Position numbers and translations under genes: made by a program | Notes under the pieces: model-generated | Databases searched by the model: none | What the model was told of the DNA's origin: nothing | What the model saw: the letters and a program-made list of their open reading frames with translations, nothing else | Shown here: positions 35,212 to 46,300 of the stretch, in pieces | How the letters are laid out: every line of letters begins with the position of its first letter | Position numbering within the stretch: position 1 is the stretch's first letter | NCBI GenBank assembly: GCA_030704615.1 | Contig: CM060733.1 | Coordinates: forward strand, 28,952,001-29,016,000 | Origin: Takakia lepidozioides | Taxonomy: Eukaryota; Streptophyta; Takakiopsida; Takakiales; Takakiaceae | Reading direction: 5' to 3' | DNA length: 64,000 nt

Positions 35212-38200
35212 TCTTCCTGAATACATTAGAAGAGTTCTTTGAGGACAATTATTCAGAGGAAGCCAAGATACAGACAGCTGCTCTACAGCTCCGTGATGCC
35301 GCCAAGCTATGGTGGTCGCGCCAGAAGCAGGAACGCCGTGAACACAAGAAACCACTGTGGATAGTTGGGCTATGTTTAAGACACTGTTCTTAGCCCACTA
35401 CCTACCTGGCGACTATGCACACAAGATGAAAGTTGAGTTGTTCAGGCTGAAACAGGAGACTATGAGCATGGGAGAGTTTAAGACGAGATTGAAACCCATG
35501 CTAGTTATTTCCCCTCGTTGAGTGAAGAGGACATAGTTGATTTTTTTGTTGATGGCCTCAGTGATTCTCTCAAATTTAAGGTCAAAGCCCACAACCCTCG
35601 TACCGAGGCAGAAGCATATCGTTTGGCCTGTAATTTTGAGAACGAAGTGAGGGCACAACGTTCTTCGAATTTTGCTCGTGGCACGGCAGAGTTCAAGCCT
35701 AGATCATCTGGTCCTTGGCAGTCACCAGCGAAGAGAGGGAATTGGAAGAGGTTTAAACCAGTTAAGAAGGTGGGGTATCAAACTATACGGGGACCGCCAA
35801 TGAGGGCTTCTCCAAGGCTCAGTTTCAAAGAGCAGGAAGAACACATGCGTAAGGGTTTGTGTTTCTTGTGCCATGAACCCGGACACAGAGCTGCTGAGTG
35901 TATGAAGTACCCGAATAATCGTCAGGCTCGACAGACAGCCGCCTTGACAGTTGAAGGACCTACAGAACCTTGTGCGGTTGTTGAAATTGGGGAGAAGTTA
36001 GGACAAGAAAGAGGGAAAGGTCCTAACGTGCGGGTTTCTGCAGCTATCATTGGAGACCAAATAGAGCATGACCCCAATGTGATACGGGTTCAGGGGAGAG
36101 TGGCTGGAATTCCCACTCAAGTGCTGATTGATACAGGCAGCACTCATAACCTGTTGTCAAAGGATTTTGCTGACAAGTTGGGACTAGTTCAAGAAGACAT
36201 GCAACCCTGTCAAATCTTGTTACCAGATGGTGGCGTGGATTCTACGCACAAACACATCCCAAGGGTACCGATGGTCATGCAAGGAGTACAAACTATGGCT
36301 GACTTTGAGGTCTGGGAGGGAGCTCGGTACGACTGCATCCTTGGCATGCGGTGGCTGGATCCGGTTGATGCTGTGGTGGCTTGCAAATCCGGACTGGTTA
36401 GTGGTACCTTGCCCAACGGGAAGGGATTCCATATCAAAGGTACTAGAGCTCTTCCCAATGTACCTGTCTTGTCAGCTATTCAGATGAGGAGATGTATGCG
36501 CTTTTTACTGTTAGCTTGCATGAGATCTTGGAAACAAATCAGGGAGAAGGGAAGTCACATCCCAGACTTAGCCTGATCCTGAATGAATATAAAGATATGT
36601 TTCCTGATGAGCTCCCTGGGATGCCCCCTGAACGGGAGGTTGATCATGCTATTGAGTTGATGTCAAATGCTGTACCGGTTGCAAGGGCACCGTACAGGCA
36701 TTCAATTGCAGAAAGCGAAGAGTTAGAAAAGCAGTTGAATGACCTGTTGGAAAAAGGGTATATACGTCCAAGTAAATCCCCTTGGGGTGCCCTTGTAATG
36801 TTTAAGAAGAAGAAAGATGGGACTTTGAGACTGTGTGTGGACTATAGATGGTTGAATAAGGTCACCATCAAGAATAAGTTTCATTTGCCTCGTGTGGACG
36901 ATTTGTTTGACTATCTATATGGGAGTCAGGTTTTTTCAAAACTTGATCTTCGGTCTGGATATCATCAGATACGGATCAAGAATTCTGACATACCAAAGAC
37001 AGGATTTCAATCTTGTTTTGGTCATTACGAATTCTTGGTGATGCCATTTGGGCTCACGAATGCTCCAACAACATTTACTCATCTGATGAACTCTCTGTTC
37101 CAGAAATATTTGGGGAAGATGGTCCTAGTCTACATGGATGATATACTAATATACTCGAAGTCTGAAGAAGAACATGAACTGCATTTACGCTTGGTTTTAG
37201 ACATACTGAGAGAGAACCACCTGTTTGCTAAGAGAAGCAAGTGTGAATTCTTTGTAGACCACATGGATTACTTGGGATTTTGCATTTCCAAAGATGGAAT
37301 CTCAATTGATCCTAAGAAAGTCCAAACAGTGGTTGATTGGCCTAAACCAAGTGATAAGACTGAGGTCAGGAGCTTTATTGGGTTTGCTAGCTTCCTACGG
37401 AAGTTTGTTAAATCTTTTTCACAGATTGCAACCCCATTAACTGACCTGCTTAAGGACTCGAGTCTTGTAAGCTTGAAGGATGTCTGGACAAGAGAATGTG
37501 ACAACAGTTTCGAGAAATTGAAGTTTGCCTTAACACATGCTCCTGTACTAAAATTGCTCGACCCTACGAAGGGAGCAATAGTGCTGTGTACTGATGCAAG
37601 TGATCTTGCTATTGGAGCTGTGCTGATGCAAGATGGGCAAGTGATTGCCTACGAATCTCGAAAGATCAGTTCAGCAGAGAAGAATTACCCAACTCATGAA
37701 AAAGAACTGTTGGCAATAGTTCATGCTCTGAAGATATGGAGGCATTACCTGCTTCCAGTTGATTTTGTGATAGAAACTGACCATCAAAGTTTGAAATACT
37801 TGACCACACAACTTCATTTGAGTCAGAGGCAGATTAGGTGGTCAGAACTGCTTCAGCAGTTCCATTATGACCTAAAGTATGTCAAGGGGAAAGAGAATGT
37901 AGTTGCTGATGCACTTTCTAGGAGACCATTACGAGCTAATGTTGTCTCATGCGTCAGTAGCCCTATATTTCAAGACATTAAAGGTCAGTATGAGGTCGAT
38001 GAATTCTTCAAAGAGCCATTCAAGAGTTTGTCTCGTGACCAAAGAACTTCTATTGAGAGAGAGAAGTACCGGCCATACCTCTTGAGAGATGGGGTGTTAT
38101 TTTATGATGGTTGGCTGTGTGTTCCCCTAATTCCAGACTTGAGATTGCGGATTATTCATGACAGTCACAATATTCCAATCTCTGGACACTCGGGCTTTCA

Positions 38201-39436
38201 GAGAACCTATTGGTCAATACGGAAGTACTATTTTTGGCCAGGTATGAAGAGAGAAATTAGAGAGTATGTGCAGAAATGTTTCCCATGTCAGGTTTCGAAG
38301 ACAGAGAGAGTCAGACCTCCTGGATTATTACAACCATTATCTGTTCCTGGATGGAATTGGGAGTCCATTAGCATGGATTTCATTGTGGCATTACCCAGGA
38401 CCAGAAGTGGCCATGACAGTATCATGGTGGTTGTAGATAGGCTGTCTAAGATAGCCCACTTGATACCTACAAGGATGAATGCTACGACATCTGATGTTGC
38501 ATCCTTGTACATGAAAGAGATATTCAGAATCCATGGTCTGCCTCGGGAGATTATTTGTGACAGGGACTCAAAGTTCACAAGTCATTTTTGGATTGACTTG
38601 TTTAAGAAATTGGGAACCAAGGTGAAACTGAGTACGGCCTTTCACCCAGAAACAGATGCCCAAACATAAAGGACCAACCGTACAATTGAAGATATGTTGA
38701 GGATGTACGTTGGTGAAAGACAGTCATCTTGGGAACAATATATATATATATATATATGGTGGAATTTGCTTATAACAAGCATTTCCACAGTGCCGTTGGC
38801 ATGAGCCCATTTGAAGCTTTATATGGACGAGATTGCTTGGCTCCTGCTTCGGTTATTACACCACCATCAAATGTGCAGAGTGTAAATGACAGAATCAAAG
38901 AGATCCACTCTGTCCTAGATCTGGTGAAGCGTAGTATGCAGGCTGCACAAGAAAGGGCAAAGTTCTTTGCTGATAAGCACAGGACTTTTCGTGAATTTGC
39001 CATTGGTGATATGGTGTTTTTGAAAGTTACACCTAAAAGAAGCAATCTAACACTCGGCAAGTGTTATAAGTTATCACCAAGATTTTGTGGCCCGTTTAAA
39101 ATCCTGGAACGCCATGGCACAGTGGCCTATGAGTTGGATTTGCCTCCAACATGGAAGATCCATAAAACTTTCCATGTCAGCCTTCTCCGGAGGTATATGT
39201 CAGACCCATCACACATCTTGCCGACGTTGCCTCAAGCCATGAATGATGGTCAGCTGATGGCTGAACCCGAAAAGATTCTAGAAACGCGAGTGAAGCACCT
39301 GTGCAACCGTTCTTGGAAAGAACATTTGATTAAGTGGTTGCATTACCCAGAGACAGAAGCTACTTGGGAGAAAGAAAATGAATTGACATTGAGTTACCCC
39401 TCATTTTTCTGTCATTGAGGACAATGACCTGTCTTT

Positions 39437-39449
39437 GGGAGGAGGAGTT
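39437..39449 (+). other. Polypurine tract
   Basis: GGGAGGAGGAG followed by TT directly before the 3' LTR; primes plus-strand DNA synthesis in LTR elements. Confidence 0.85.
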
Positions 39450-40222
39450 TGTTAGGTGCCTTGAACAAAGATCGAGACCTGTCGACCAGTTTGGCGAAGC
39501 AAGTGATTGCTAGAATATCGCCGAACTGACAGTTGCAGGTAAAATGGAGCAGGCTCGCGTGCATGAAGAGATCCACGATTAGGGATTTTAAAGAAGGCTT
39601 GGAGATGGCAAGTGTGGAGAAGATGAGGATGATGGTGTACTGGCGGCTAGAGCAGATCTGCTCTCCACAGGAAATCAGACTTAGCATGGCGTGGTGGTTG
39701 GGTGGACCGTATGCTGTAACCGGTGCTGTGCTTACAGAGTTGTAAGTCGATGTTAGAATAGACGTCACAGGCCTTTGTTGGTCTGCAGCAGCAGCAGGGA
39801 CTATGATCTCTCTTTTGTACAGAGCGATGGTGTAAATACTATGACTAAGGTCTCACAAGTGCTGATTTGAAAAGGGGCAGTTTAGAGTTGATTCTAGTCA
39901 CTGTTTGTGAATACACTTCCGTGAAGAACAGGGCTGAACTATCTTTGGACTGGAGTGATCTCTGTTACGATCTGAACCAAAGAATTGTGACTGGAATAAG
40001 AGAGGCTGGTTACTAGGGATCCACACTGGTTTTGGATTGAATTGAGGCCCTATGATTATGAAGAGAGAAGTGCCTTGGAAATGTTGTTGATTTTCCTGTT
40101 GGATGTAATCAAGCAAGCAGTTTTCTTTGGAGTTTTGGTAAATACCCTGTGAACAGCAAAACAAGGAGAGTGCCTGAAATTGGTCATAGTTGGAAAGAGG
40201 AAAGAGTGTCAGCCCCCTTTCA
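39450..40222 (+). repeat. 3' LTR of the chromovirus
   Basis: 773 bp, same length as the 5' LTR, with three differences seen by eye. Followed by the CTACC duplication at 40223-40227. Confidence 0.95.
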
Positions 40223-40400
40223 CTACCCGTATACCTATAGGAATCATTGATCTGTATTTTGTGTTTTGCTTCTCAATCAAAGGTCTCATCCTCTGTGTAA
40301 TGTGCTCAACCACCTAATAACACGAAAATGCTCAATCCATCTCTGATTATCATACCGTGTCACTAGAAAGTGCGAGTATCATGTGGTACTACGTGCCTTC
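40223..40400 (-). pseudogene. Harbinger/PIF-like transposase, upstream part
   Basis: On the minus strand: RYDNQRWIEHFR, then after a one-base slip VVEHITQRMRPLIEKQN and MIPIGIRV, which runs straight into ACSLYKLAHG at 22531 once the retrotransposon is removed. The agreement in reading frame across the 5-bp duplication shows that the retrotransposon split this gene. The N-terminus above 40400 was not followed. Confidence 0.7.
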
Positions 40401-41640
40401 ACTCAGTCTCCAAGTTCTCGACTCATGAGTAGTTTGACACAGATGAGAGTCTATTGATGCGAGATGATAGAATTTTGTATAGCTTCAAAAATCAATCTGA
40501 GGCTCATATTCAATAATCAGATGATCATTTTCGTCTTCATGGCCAACATTACGTGCTCTTGAGCTTGTAAAAAACACGCAAGAACTGTGCCAAAAGGATT
40601 ACCTTGATTGGTCTCATGACACTGAGCAGCGAGCACAAAATGAGCAAGAAGTGAGCAAAAACGAGCGAAAAAATGAGGATGATACGATCTGAAGTCTGAA
40701 GCGACGAAGTGCAAATGGCAGAGTCAATGATCATGAGCAGCCAAAATGTCTAGATCGTTCTAGATCATCACGAACAGAGATAGCAAGCTCATAACATTTG
40801 TGCACGTCGACGTGATATACTCTCTGCTCCTGCATATGTGTAAACATAGATAGTTAAGCAACCCCAGTGAGAAGTAATTAGCGACGTAAATTAATCACTA
40901 GGACATACGCTATCACAAAGCCTCTATCACCAAGCCTGTATTACTAGGTCTGAACATACTTTCAATATTAGTGGATCTCAAGTGTGTGTTTGGAACCAAG
41001 TTAGGGCTTGGAAGAATCTTGGTAGCATATAAGATAAAGGCTAATCGATCAGTGGTCGCCCTTAATTTTTTTCTTTCTATTTATATCAATCAAAGCTCAT
41101 TTTGCGTTGTCACTGTGGATTTTTGAAAATTGGAACAATTCTTTGCCAAACACAAGTTTTGTATTATAGGTTCAGTTCGAATGTTGTGAAAACATTCGAG
41201 TTGAGCGCCTTCCCCCTGCGGCAAGTCGGATCACAGGTTCGAAAACACTCACACATCTGCACTGTCACCATTACATTTTTCCATTTCAGCTCGGTGAAAG
41301 CACTAGTTAGTTGTGTGGAACATCATGTCATATCGAAGAAAGGACAAATATGGGGGGCTTTGCTCTTGGAAGCTTTGCAGTTGTATCATACAGATCTTAG
41401 TGAGTGATCTTATACCTACTCGGAAAGCAAAGTTGGACAGAGCACTGAGTGCCATTTAGGTATGGGTTCAAATATTTTTACATCGTTGGGTGTGGTTTGT
41501 TCCAACCCGGGTATCAATACTAATTAATATACTAATATCAACCTGGGTAGGTAGGGTGGCCAATACCGGGGGCAATACCATACTAGGGGCAATACATACC
41601 TAGATATTTTGACTCATGCGACAATTATATGAGCATAGCA
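40401..41640. other. Intergenic, no gene recognised
   Basis: No coding exon was recognised on either strand. GGCAATACC and CAATACTAATTAATA words near 41500-41600 recall the GGTATAC-rich patch at 15390-15600, suggesting another dispersed repeat. Confidence 0.45.
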
Positions 41641-42290
41641 TTTTATGGCATCTTTTTGATACTCAATGTGCAATCACTGTTGGTCTATCCTCGAGAAGAG
41701 CCTCTGCAGGGTGAGGCCTCCCTCCCCGAGCTTTCTCTTTTTACTATTCGGGTGTTCAGTTTGGCCTCGGGTAAAGCTAATCCTTCTGCTGATAATGGAT
41801 GTCACACGAATCCGTTTCTACTTTGGTTCCTCCAAGCTCCCCTTGCCCTGCTCCAATTCGACCCTGGAGAGTGGATGTGGAGAGACAAGAAACACTCTCC
41901 TTCTTTTGCTTACTCGGTCAAGCTGGGCTACTCTGTTTTGAAGCCTGCTGTTCCCTTTGATAGAAAGTGGTCTTTGAAGTGGAGGCACCTGCCTGATTGT
42001 CCTTCTTCTTGGAAAGTGATTTGGCGGGATGTCTGGAGAAAAGACAGAGCAGCCAGAGTGCAAGGCTTTTTGTGGATTGGTTAACAGAATTCTGCCTGTG
42101 GGGGGGGGGTTCTTTCTCCTCCCACCTCTTGCTCTTCTTGCAATCTGATGGTGTCTGAAACAATTGAGCATTGTCTTGTTGACTGCCCTATTGCAATAGC
42201 TGTTTGGACAAAGGTTCTTAGTTTGTATGCTGCCTGGAAGCCTGTGCAGCCTGGCTGCCTCTCTGTTGTTCTTCTTTAACTATTCACGGG
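41641..42290 (+). pseudogene. LINE C-terminal (zf-RVT) fragment of a second family
   Basis: The frame to 42084 contains GEWMWRDKKHSPSFAYSVKL, then SSWKVIWRDVWRKDRAARVQ and GFLWIG, as in plant LINE zf-RVT domains (WKxIWxxxxPxKVxxFLW). After a shift in a G-run at 42102-42110 it continues with CSSCN and ETIEHCLVDCPIAIAVW. It is broken and 5' truncated, and its sequence differs from the LINE at 18-21 kb. Confidence 0.7.
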
Positions 42291-42913
42291 GTGTGATCTG
42301 GTCCACATGTCCTGAGTGGGCTGCTTTAAGAGCCCACACCCTTTGGAATATCTGGAAAACTAGATGTGGTCATGTTTTTGCGGATTCTCCCATTTGTTGC
42401 TAGGGCCATTCTGTCCAAGACTCACTCAGACCTGATGTCTGAAGCTCGGTAAGCATGGCGGGTGCTGGGGTTAGCTATTTGCAGATGCAGCGCTAGGAGA
42501 TCAGAAGCTCAACTTCTCGCCTACTTTGATGCTTCCTGGGGTAGGGGAGCAACTATCTGCTCCAGGCAATCTGCCTCTTCAATTTGGTGGAACGACGTCC
42601 TCCTATCAAGCTGGAAGTTCACTGAGCACGAAGTACTCCCCTTTGGAGGGTGAGGAGCCTGAGGTTAACTAGAGGCACAGCAAATCATTAAGGAAGGGCA
42701 AATCTAAGATCCACCTTTCATTTGATAATTTCTCTGCTTGGGATATTGCAGACCTGGTGCCTTGTGGTTTGTTCTTATGCAGACCCTGTGGTTACTTCTC
42801 TACTAATTCGAGCTCTATAAAATAAAATAAAAAATATCATTTATTTTATATAAAGAAAAGGGGAGGAAGTGGGCCCTTGGTGTCAATTCCCAGGTATTTC
42901 CCTTTTTTTTTAA

Positions 42914-42950
42914 AGAAAAGAAAAAGAAAAAGAAAAAGAAAAAGAAAAAC
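42914..42950. repeat. Microsatellite (AAAAAG)n
   Basis: Tandem GAAAAA units near the end of a region following the LINE fragment; possibly the remains of an A-rich tail. Confidence 0.85.
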
Positions 42951-43356
42951 CCTAAGTGCAGATTCCAATCGAGCGACCAGTGAGGATTCCATTCTGGAAT
43001 CATCTTGACCACCAACGCAGGTTCGAATCCAGCCCTCTTGCAGGAGGCACCATAATATTACTTGATGTTTTGAGGGTGGCTTTAACTCTTGGGATAAAGG
43101 GGTAGAAAAATGATTCCCTTTGGATGACCTAAAACCCTGACATTCAGCCAGGAAAAAGACAACACTCTGTTTCCTGCGGGGAGGAAGATTTTGCGTCAGG
43201 GAGGGGCGGAGACTTAGAGAAGAGTGGTTTGATCCGTTGGGGGTTTGTAGTAGAGGGAGACAGGAAGGGTGAGATCGAGATATGAGAATTTTGTGAAGCA
43301 GATCAGGCGCAAAGCCTTGCTGGGAGTGGAGAATGAAGGAAGGATGGGCGGCATTG

Positions 43357-46300
43357 ATGGCGCGCGTCGTCGTTTTCCTTGTTCTGTTACTGCCTGTTGC
43401 ATTGGCGGTAAATTTTCTTGTTCATTGAAGGCTATGAAGGAACTAAGTTTAGATTTGTGGCAGGCTTGAGCTAATAGTGAGCTGCTTGGTCTCAATTTCT
43501 TATATTGATACTCTTGTAGAAATGTGCAGAAGGATTGTGCCCTTATAATGTTGGATATGCCATGCCCTTTGAGGGCATGGTTGCTGCGGGATAAATGTCC
43601 CAGACCCAGTGACTGGGTTTCTGCCAACCAGGGGACATGGGACTTAGACCCGAAATTCCCATAGCTCTTGTACACGACATTTGAGTGTGACATTTAGAAC
43701 AAAGTAGAAAACATTCTGTCTATGATTGCAGCACTGCTGCTGTAGTCCCCAATCTCCTACAGCTTTACACGTGGCTGCAATTTCACTCCCAATTACATAG
43801 TAGAGTGCAGAGAGAGAGATTGAGCACGGTGTTGACTTTTAGGTTTTAATTGAGATACATCTCCGATTAGCAGCGTACATGACCTCATTCCATGTCGCCT
43901 GGTTGCATTTGCAGCCCTGTGATTGAGCCACCTGGATTTAGAAGCATTTAGCAGCATCCAGTAGCTACACAGTGGTCTTTCCAAAGATGAGCTAGGTGTG
44001 CTCTATACATCATTCCCAAATTTTGACTGCATGCCATATTTGTCTAGGAAGTTATGGGCATAAACTGAGAACTCAGGGCTCATGCTCTTGTTTTGGTATC
44101 ATTCTGAAAGCACGACAGTTGTACCCCTATTTCTCAGGAAGGGGGATTGGAGGTCAGGACAAGGAATGCAACATTCCCTCTCCCCACAAGGATCAAATCA
44201 CCATCAGTGTTATCCCTGTTCAATAGGAGGATTAAAAACAAACTCTGGAACAGAAACGTTCTACAACATGGTAAGTTTGTCGTTGTTGCTTCTCTCTTCT
44301 GGTCTGGTCTGGTCTGTCATGAATCTCTCTCTTGCTAGGCCTCCCATGGACATAAATCTTCTTCTTTCTTCTCCTTTGAAGTCTTCTATTTCTTTCCTTC
44401 GGCCTCTTTGCTGCTCTGTCCTGACCAAGTTCTCTTTGTTTTCTACAATTGTTGACGAAGCAAATGTGTATGTGCTGAAATCTGTCTGCCTGTCGTTGGT
44501 CTGACCTGTATCTCATATTTTCATGTAGTGAAAGTGCAGAGATGGAAGACCCGACTGCCCTTGCTCTCTCTTTCTCAATGTATGAAGCAACCGTGTATGG
44601 GTTATTGCTTTCCTAAGCTGGTGGAAAATATGTTGGATCATGTGACTGCTAATATTGTTGTGGGGTGGCCATGCCACAGTGATAGAGGACTGGGAAGTAC
44701 CAACTGATATGAGCAAAGGAGCTCGAGTGAATTACTCCAGGGCAGGTACTAATCTCTTGATACTTCTTGTGGCATCTAATGCCTAGCATTTCTGGTGTGA
44801 TAACAGTTGGAGTCTGAAATCTCTGAGTGGTAAGTAGGTTTGATGCCCTGATACTTTAATTTGTCCAGAGTTTTTACTCTGGACCTACATTGATGGTTTA
44901 TTTTACCCAGGAGAAACTGAGGGAGCTCATGGGACGTTGGACAATTTATTCATCTCCTTGGGGGCTGAGAGGGTGTATGGGATACAGTAAAACAGCAAAA
45001 AGAATAAATAGGAGAACAAGGGCCCACCACCTGCCTGGTTGGTTCTTGGCTAAGGAAGCTATAGCTCAATGTTTTGCTCTATAAGATTATTTTGGGTATC
45101 TGCCCTTTTTGGAAAAAGAGAGAGAAGAAGAGGAGATCTAGTGGGCTGGGTGTTCTGATTGTCTTTGGCCCAGAGAGCTTTTGGGACAATTAAAAGACAT
45201 AATTTAAACAGCAGGCCCCCTCACAATTAGCTGCACGATAATCAGAGAGAGAATGTACTCATAAGACGATGTTTTTTTTTTGCATAGCTTTGTGGCCATT
45301 GACCCCGCGCCCAGTTCGAGCTGGACACAAAGGGACAGAAACGATCTTTGTCAGGGGCTGATGCCGGTACTACGACTTACCTTGGAACAGACAATTGATC
45401 CGAGTTTTCCAGACATCCTCTAGAAATCCCTCTACACAAGCATCAATGTGCTGTGTGTGATTTGCCCAATAACTAGGCCCCAAAAGTGCCTGTGCTTTTG
45501 GCTCGGCCTTGAGATTTTCAAAGTTGGTAAACAGAGGTACAGGAACAAATCCCTTGATGGATTTGAAGAGGGTGTCTCTCTGGTGAGAGTACCCAGGACA
45601 ATGAATCAGAAAGTGGATATTGTCTTCAGGTTGGCCACAGAATGGGCATTTGCAATCCCCCTTTCCTCTCTGCATCTGTTTGCTGTTCAAAGGTAGGCTT
45701 CCCGCCCTGAGTTTAAATTTCAGTCTATTGCCGGGAGTGAGGTCATCCCTGATGACCTCCCCATTTCACAGACTGGAAGTAAGTTGAGGGAAGTTTTCTG
45801 CCTAACTTCATTTTCATCAGACAATTTCCTGGCCACAGATGTGGCTTTGGACAAAACTGCCTCGAAGTTAGATTTATCCAGCAGGGTCAAGACCTGCGGA
45901 CTTAGATTCAGATCCTTGAAAATATCTTCTACCCTCTTCCGCCAGGACTTACCCTGTTTGTCAGGGCGATCCTGCTTCCAAGATATAGAGTCGATTAACT
46001 TAGAATATCTGATATTAGTCATACGTTGCAGCTGACCCCGCCATCTGACCTTGAATTCATCTTGTTGGGAACTGAAGGGAGGGATGCCAAACTCACCCCG
46101 AACAGCTCGATTAGTAACCAGACTGAATGTGCTCATAAGATGTTGTTTGTCATAGCCTTGTGGCCACTGACCAGAGAGAGAGAAAACGTAGAGAATTCAG
46201 CCCTATTCCAGGTGCAGAGATACTTTTGGAGACCTCACCATAGGAGACAGTGGCTTTTCCACACCTTCCCTGATGGAATGGAGTATTTTAAGTACACTGA

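Larger units (their letters stand above)
23385..39418 (+). pseudogene. Chromovirus gag-pol, interrupted and frameshifted
   Basis: Gag starts at 23385 and is cut at 23777 by the DNA transposon. It resumes at 35202 with NIVFLNTLEEFFEDNYSEE. Domains follow in order: CCHC knuckle (CFLCHEPGHRAAEC) near 35860-35905; protease LIDTGSTHNLLS near 36124; reverse transcriptase with YMDD at 37131-37142; RNase H ([13 protein letters not shown]) near 37590; integrase zinc finger and core near 38150-38660; and at the end (39270-39400) a chromodomain-like ETRVKHL...WKEHLIKWLHYPE. Lesions seen: two extra bases just before the insertion, single-base frameshifts near 35345, 35490 and 36490, a TAA at 38667-38669 where the family has a Glu, and a frameshift in a (TA)n run at 38740-38757. 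Family role: self-copying through RNA, with chromatin-targeted integration. This copy lacks an intact polyprotein. Confidence 0.93.
22532..40222 (+). mobile_element. Ty3/chromovirus LTR retrotransposon containing a nested DNA transposon
   Basis: Two 773-bp LTRs beginning TGTTAG and ending TTCA flank a tRNA-Met primer site, gag, protease, reverse transcriptase, RNase H, integrase, a chromodomain-like C-terminus and a polypurine tract. CTACC is duplicated at both ends. Without the 11,424-bp insert and its 10-bp duplication the element would be 6,257 bp, a normal chromovirus size. By eye the LTRs differ at only three bases (A/G near 22566, C/A near 22583, G/T near 22797), with no indels. The interior is nonetheless disabled by several frameshifts and a stop, so this copy is not autonomous. 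Confidence 0.95.

Noticed and set aside
23385-39418. Reading the MULE-like insert as part of the retrotransposon, as an extra gene captured by it
   Set aside because: The insert has its own 10-bp target duplication and terminal inverted repeats, carries two divergent genes, and interrupts gag coding.
43018-43052. tRNA- or SINE-like GGTTCGAATCC (B-box) followed by GGCACCA
   Set aside because: No matching A box, acceptor stem or cloverleaf could be found upstream; the T-stem has a mismatch. Not enough to call a tRNA or SINE.
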